Assembly (NCBI GenBank): GCA_900759455.1
Contig: CAAEVI010000042.1
Coordinates: 1-6,124, forward strand
DNA from: Erysipelotrichaceae bacterium
Lineage (GTDB): Bacteria > Bacillota_I > Bacilli_A > Erysipelotrichales > Erysipelotrichaceae
Reading direction: 5' to 3'
Length of the DNA: 6,124 nt
A program made the translations under genes and the position numbers. The notes beneath the pieces were generated by a model. It was not told the origin of the DNA, searched no databases, and worked only from the letters and a program-made list of their open reading frames with translations. This document shows positions 5,981 through 6,124 of this stretch, piece by piece (the first letter of the stretch is position 1; every line of letters starts with the position of its first letter).

Positions 5981-5998
5981 CATAACAAAACTGTTATG
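5981..5998. repeat. Perfect 7-base inverted repeat upstream of the small membrane-protein promoter
   Basis: CATAACA (5981-5987) and TGTTATG (5992-5998) are perfect complements around AAAC. The 18-base palindrome lies 14 bases upstream of the candidate -35 box, a position suited to an activator or repressor site. CATAACA also occurs singly at 4245-4251 in the GNAT leader. It has no T tract and is not a terminator. Confidence 0.4.
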
Positions 5999-6059
5999 CA
6001 AAGCGACTTCAAAAAAAAACCGGAATCTTCCCAATGTCATTAAGTTAAGATGAAATAAT

Positions 6060-6090
6060 AAGAGTGTACATTTTTATGATGTGCACTCTT
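6060..6090 (-). terminator. Terminator hairpin of the gene entering from the right edge
   Basis: AAGAGTGTACAT (6060-6071) pairs with ATGTGCACTCTT (6079-6090), a 12-base stem with one G-T pair and a 7-base loop. On the minus strand it starts 3 bases after the stop codon at 6094 and is followed by TATTATTT. On the plus strand it is followed by five more T residues, so it could work in both directions. Confidence 0.75.
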
Positions 6091-6093
6091 TTT

Positions 6094-6124
6094 TTACTTG
6101 ACATCTTTTCCGAAATGTGAGGCC
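6094..6124 (-). CDS. C-terminal end of a minus-strand gene, product unknown
   Basis: The minus strand reads A-S-H-F-G-K-D-V-K followed by TAA (6094-6096) and immediately by a terminator hairpin. The stop plus terminator arrangement is what suggests a real gene end. Nine residues are too few to name a product or to exclude other frames. Confidence 0.4.
   Translation of the reverse strand, partial: ASHFGKDVK

Overview
The window looks like ordinary chromosomal sequence from a low-to-moderate GC Bacillota species, possibly a gut anaerobe of the Erysipelotrichaceae type. This placement is tentative. It rests on AT-rich intergenic regions, strong purine-rich Shine-Dalgarno sites, sigma-A-like promoters, and the mix of a DhaS-like TetR regulator, a FucO-type dehydrogenase and a YkuE-like metallophosphoesterase. 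No rRNA, tRNA, CRISPR array, insertion sequence or phage gene was found.

Left part (1-2140), minus strand. The N-terminal 208 residues of a membrane protein, tentatively PnuC-like, run off the left edge behind a very good promoter. Upstream of it lies a membrane-anchored serine hydrolase of the beta-lactamase/PBP fold with Ig-like repeats. Its reading frame is broken at a run of eight A residues.

Middle (2230-4780), plus strand. A TetR/DhaS-like regulator has a long inverted repeat around its own -10 box. It is followed by fucO (lactaldehyde reductase / 1,2-propanediol oxidoreductase), which has its own leader and a strong terminator. A GNAT acetyltransferase resembling SSAT/thialysine acetyltransferases follows, with its own extended -10 promoter and a perfect hairpin directly before its ribosome binding site. 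The regulator probably controls itself and perhaps fucO; this is an inference from position.

Right part (4868-6124), minus strand. A small two-helix membrane protein is followed by a YkuE-like metallophosphoesterase that is clearly decayed. An internal deletion has removed the first metal-binding motifs, and a second frameshift lies near the C-terminus. The last nine codons of another minus-strand gene enter from the right edge and are followed at once by a terminator hairpin.

No intergenic stretch exceeds 300 bases. I found no convincing new multi-gene system. The points most worth a second look are the A8 frameshift in the serine hydrolase, the doubly damaged phosphoesterase, and the palindrome around the regulator's promoter.
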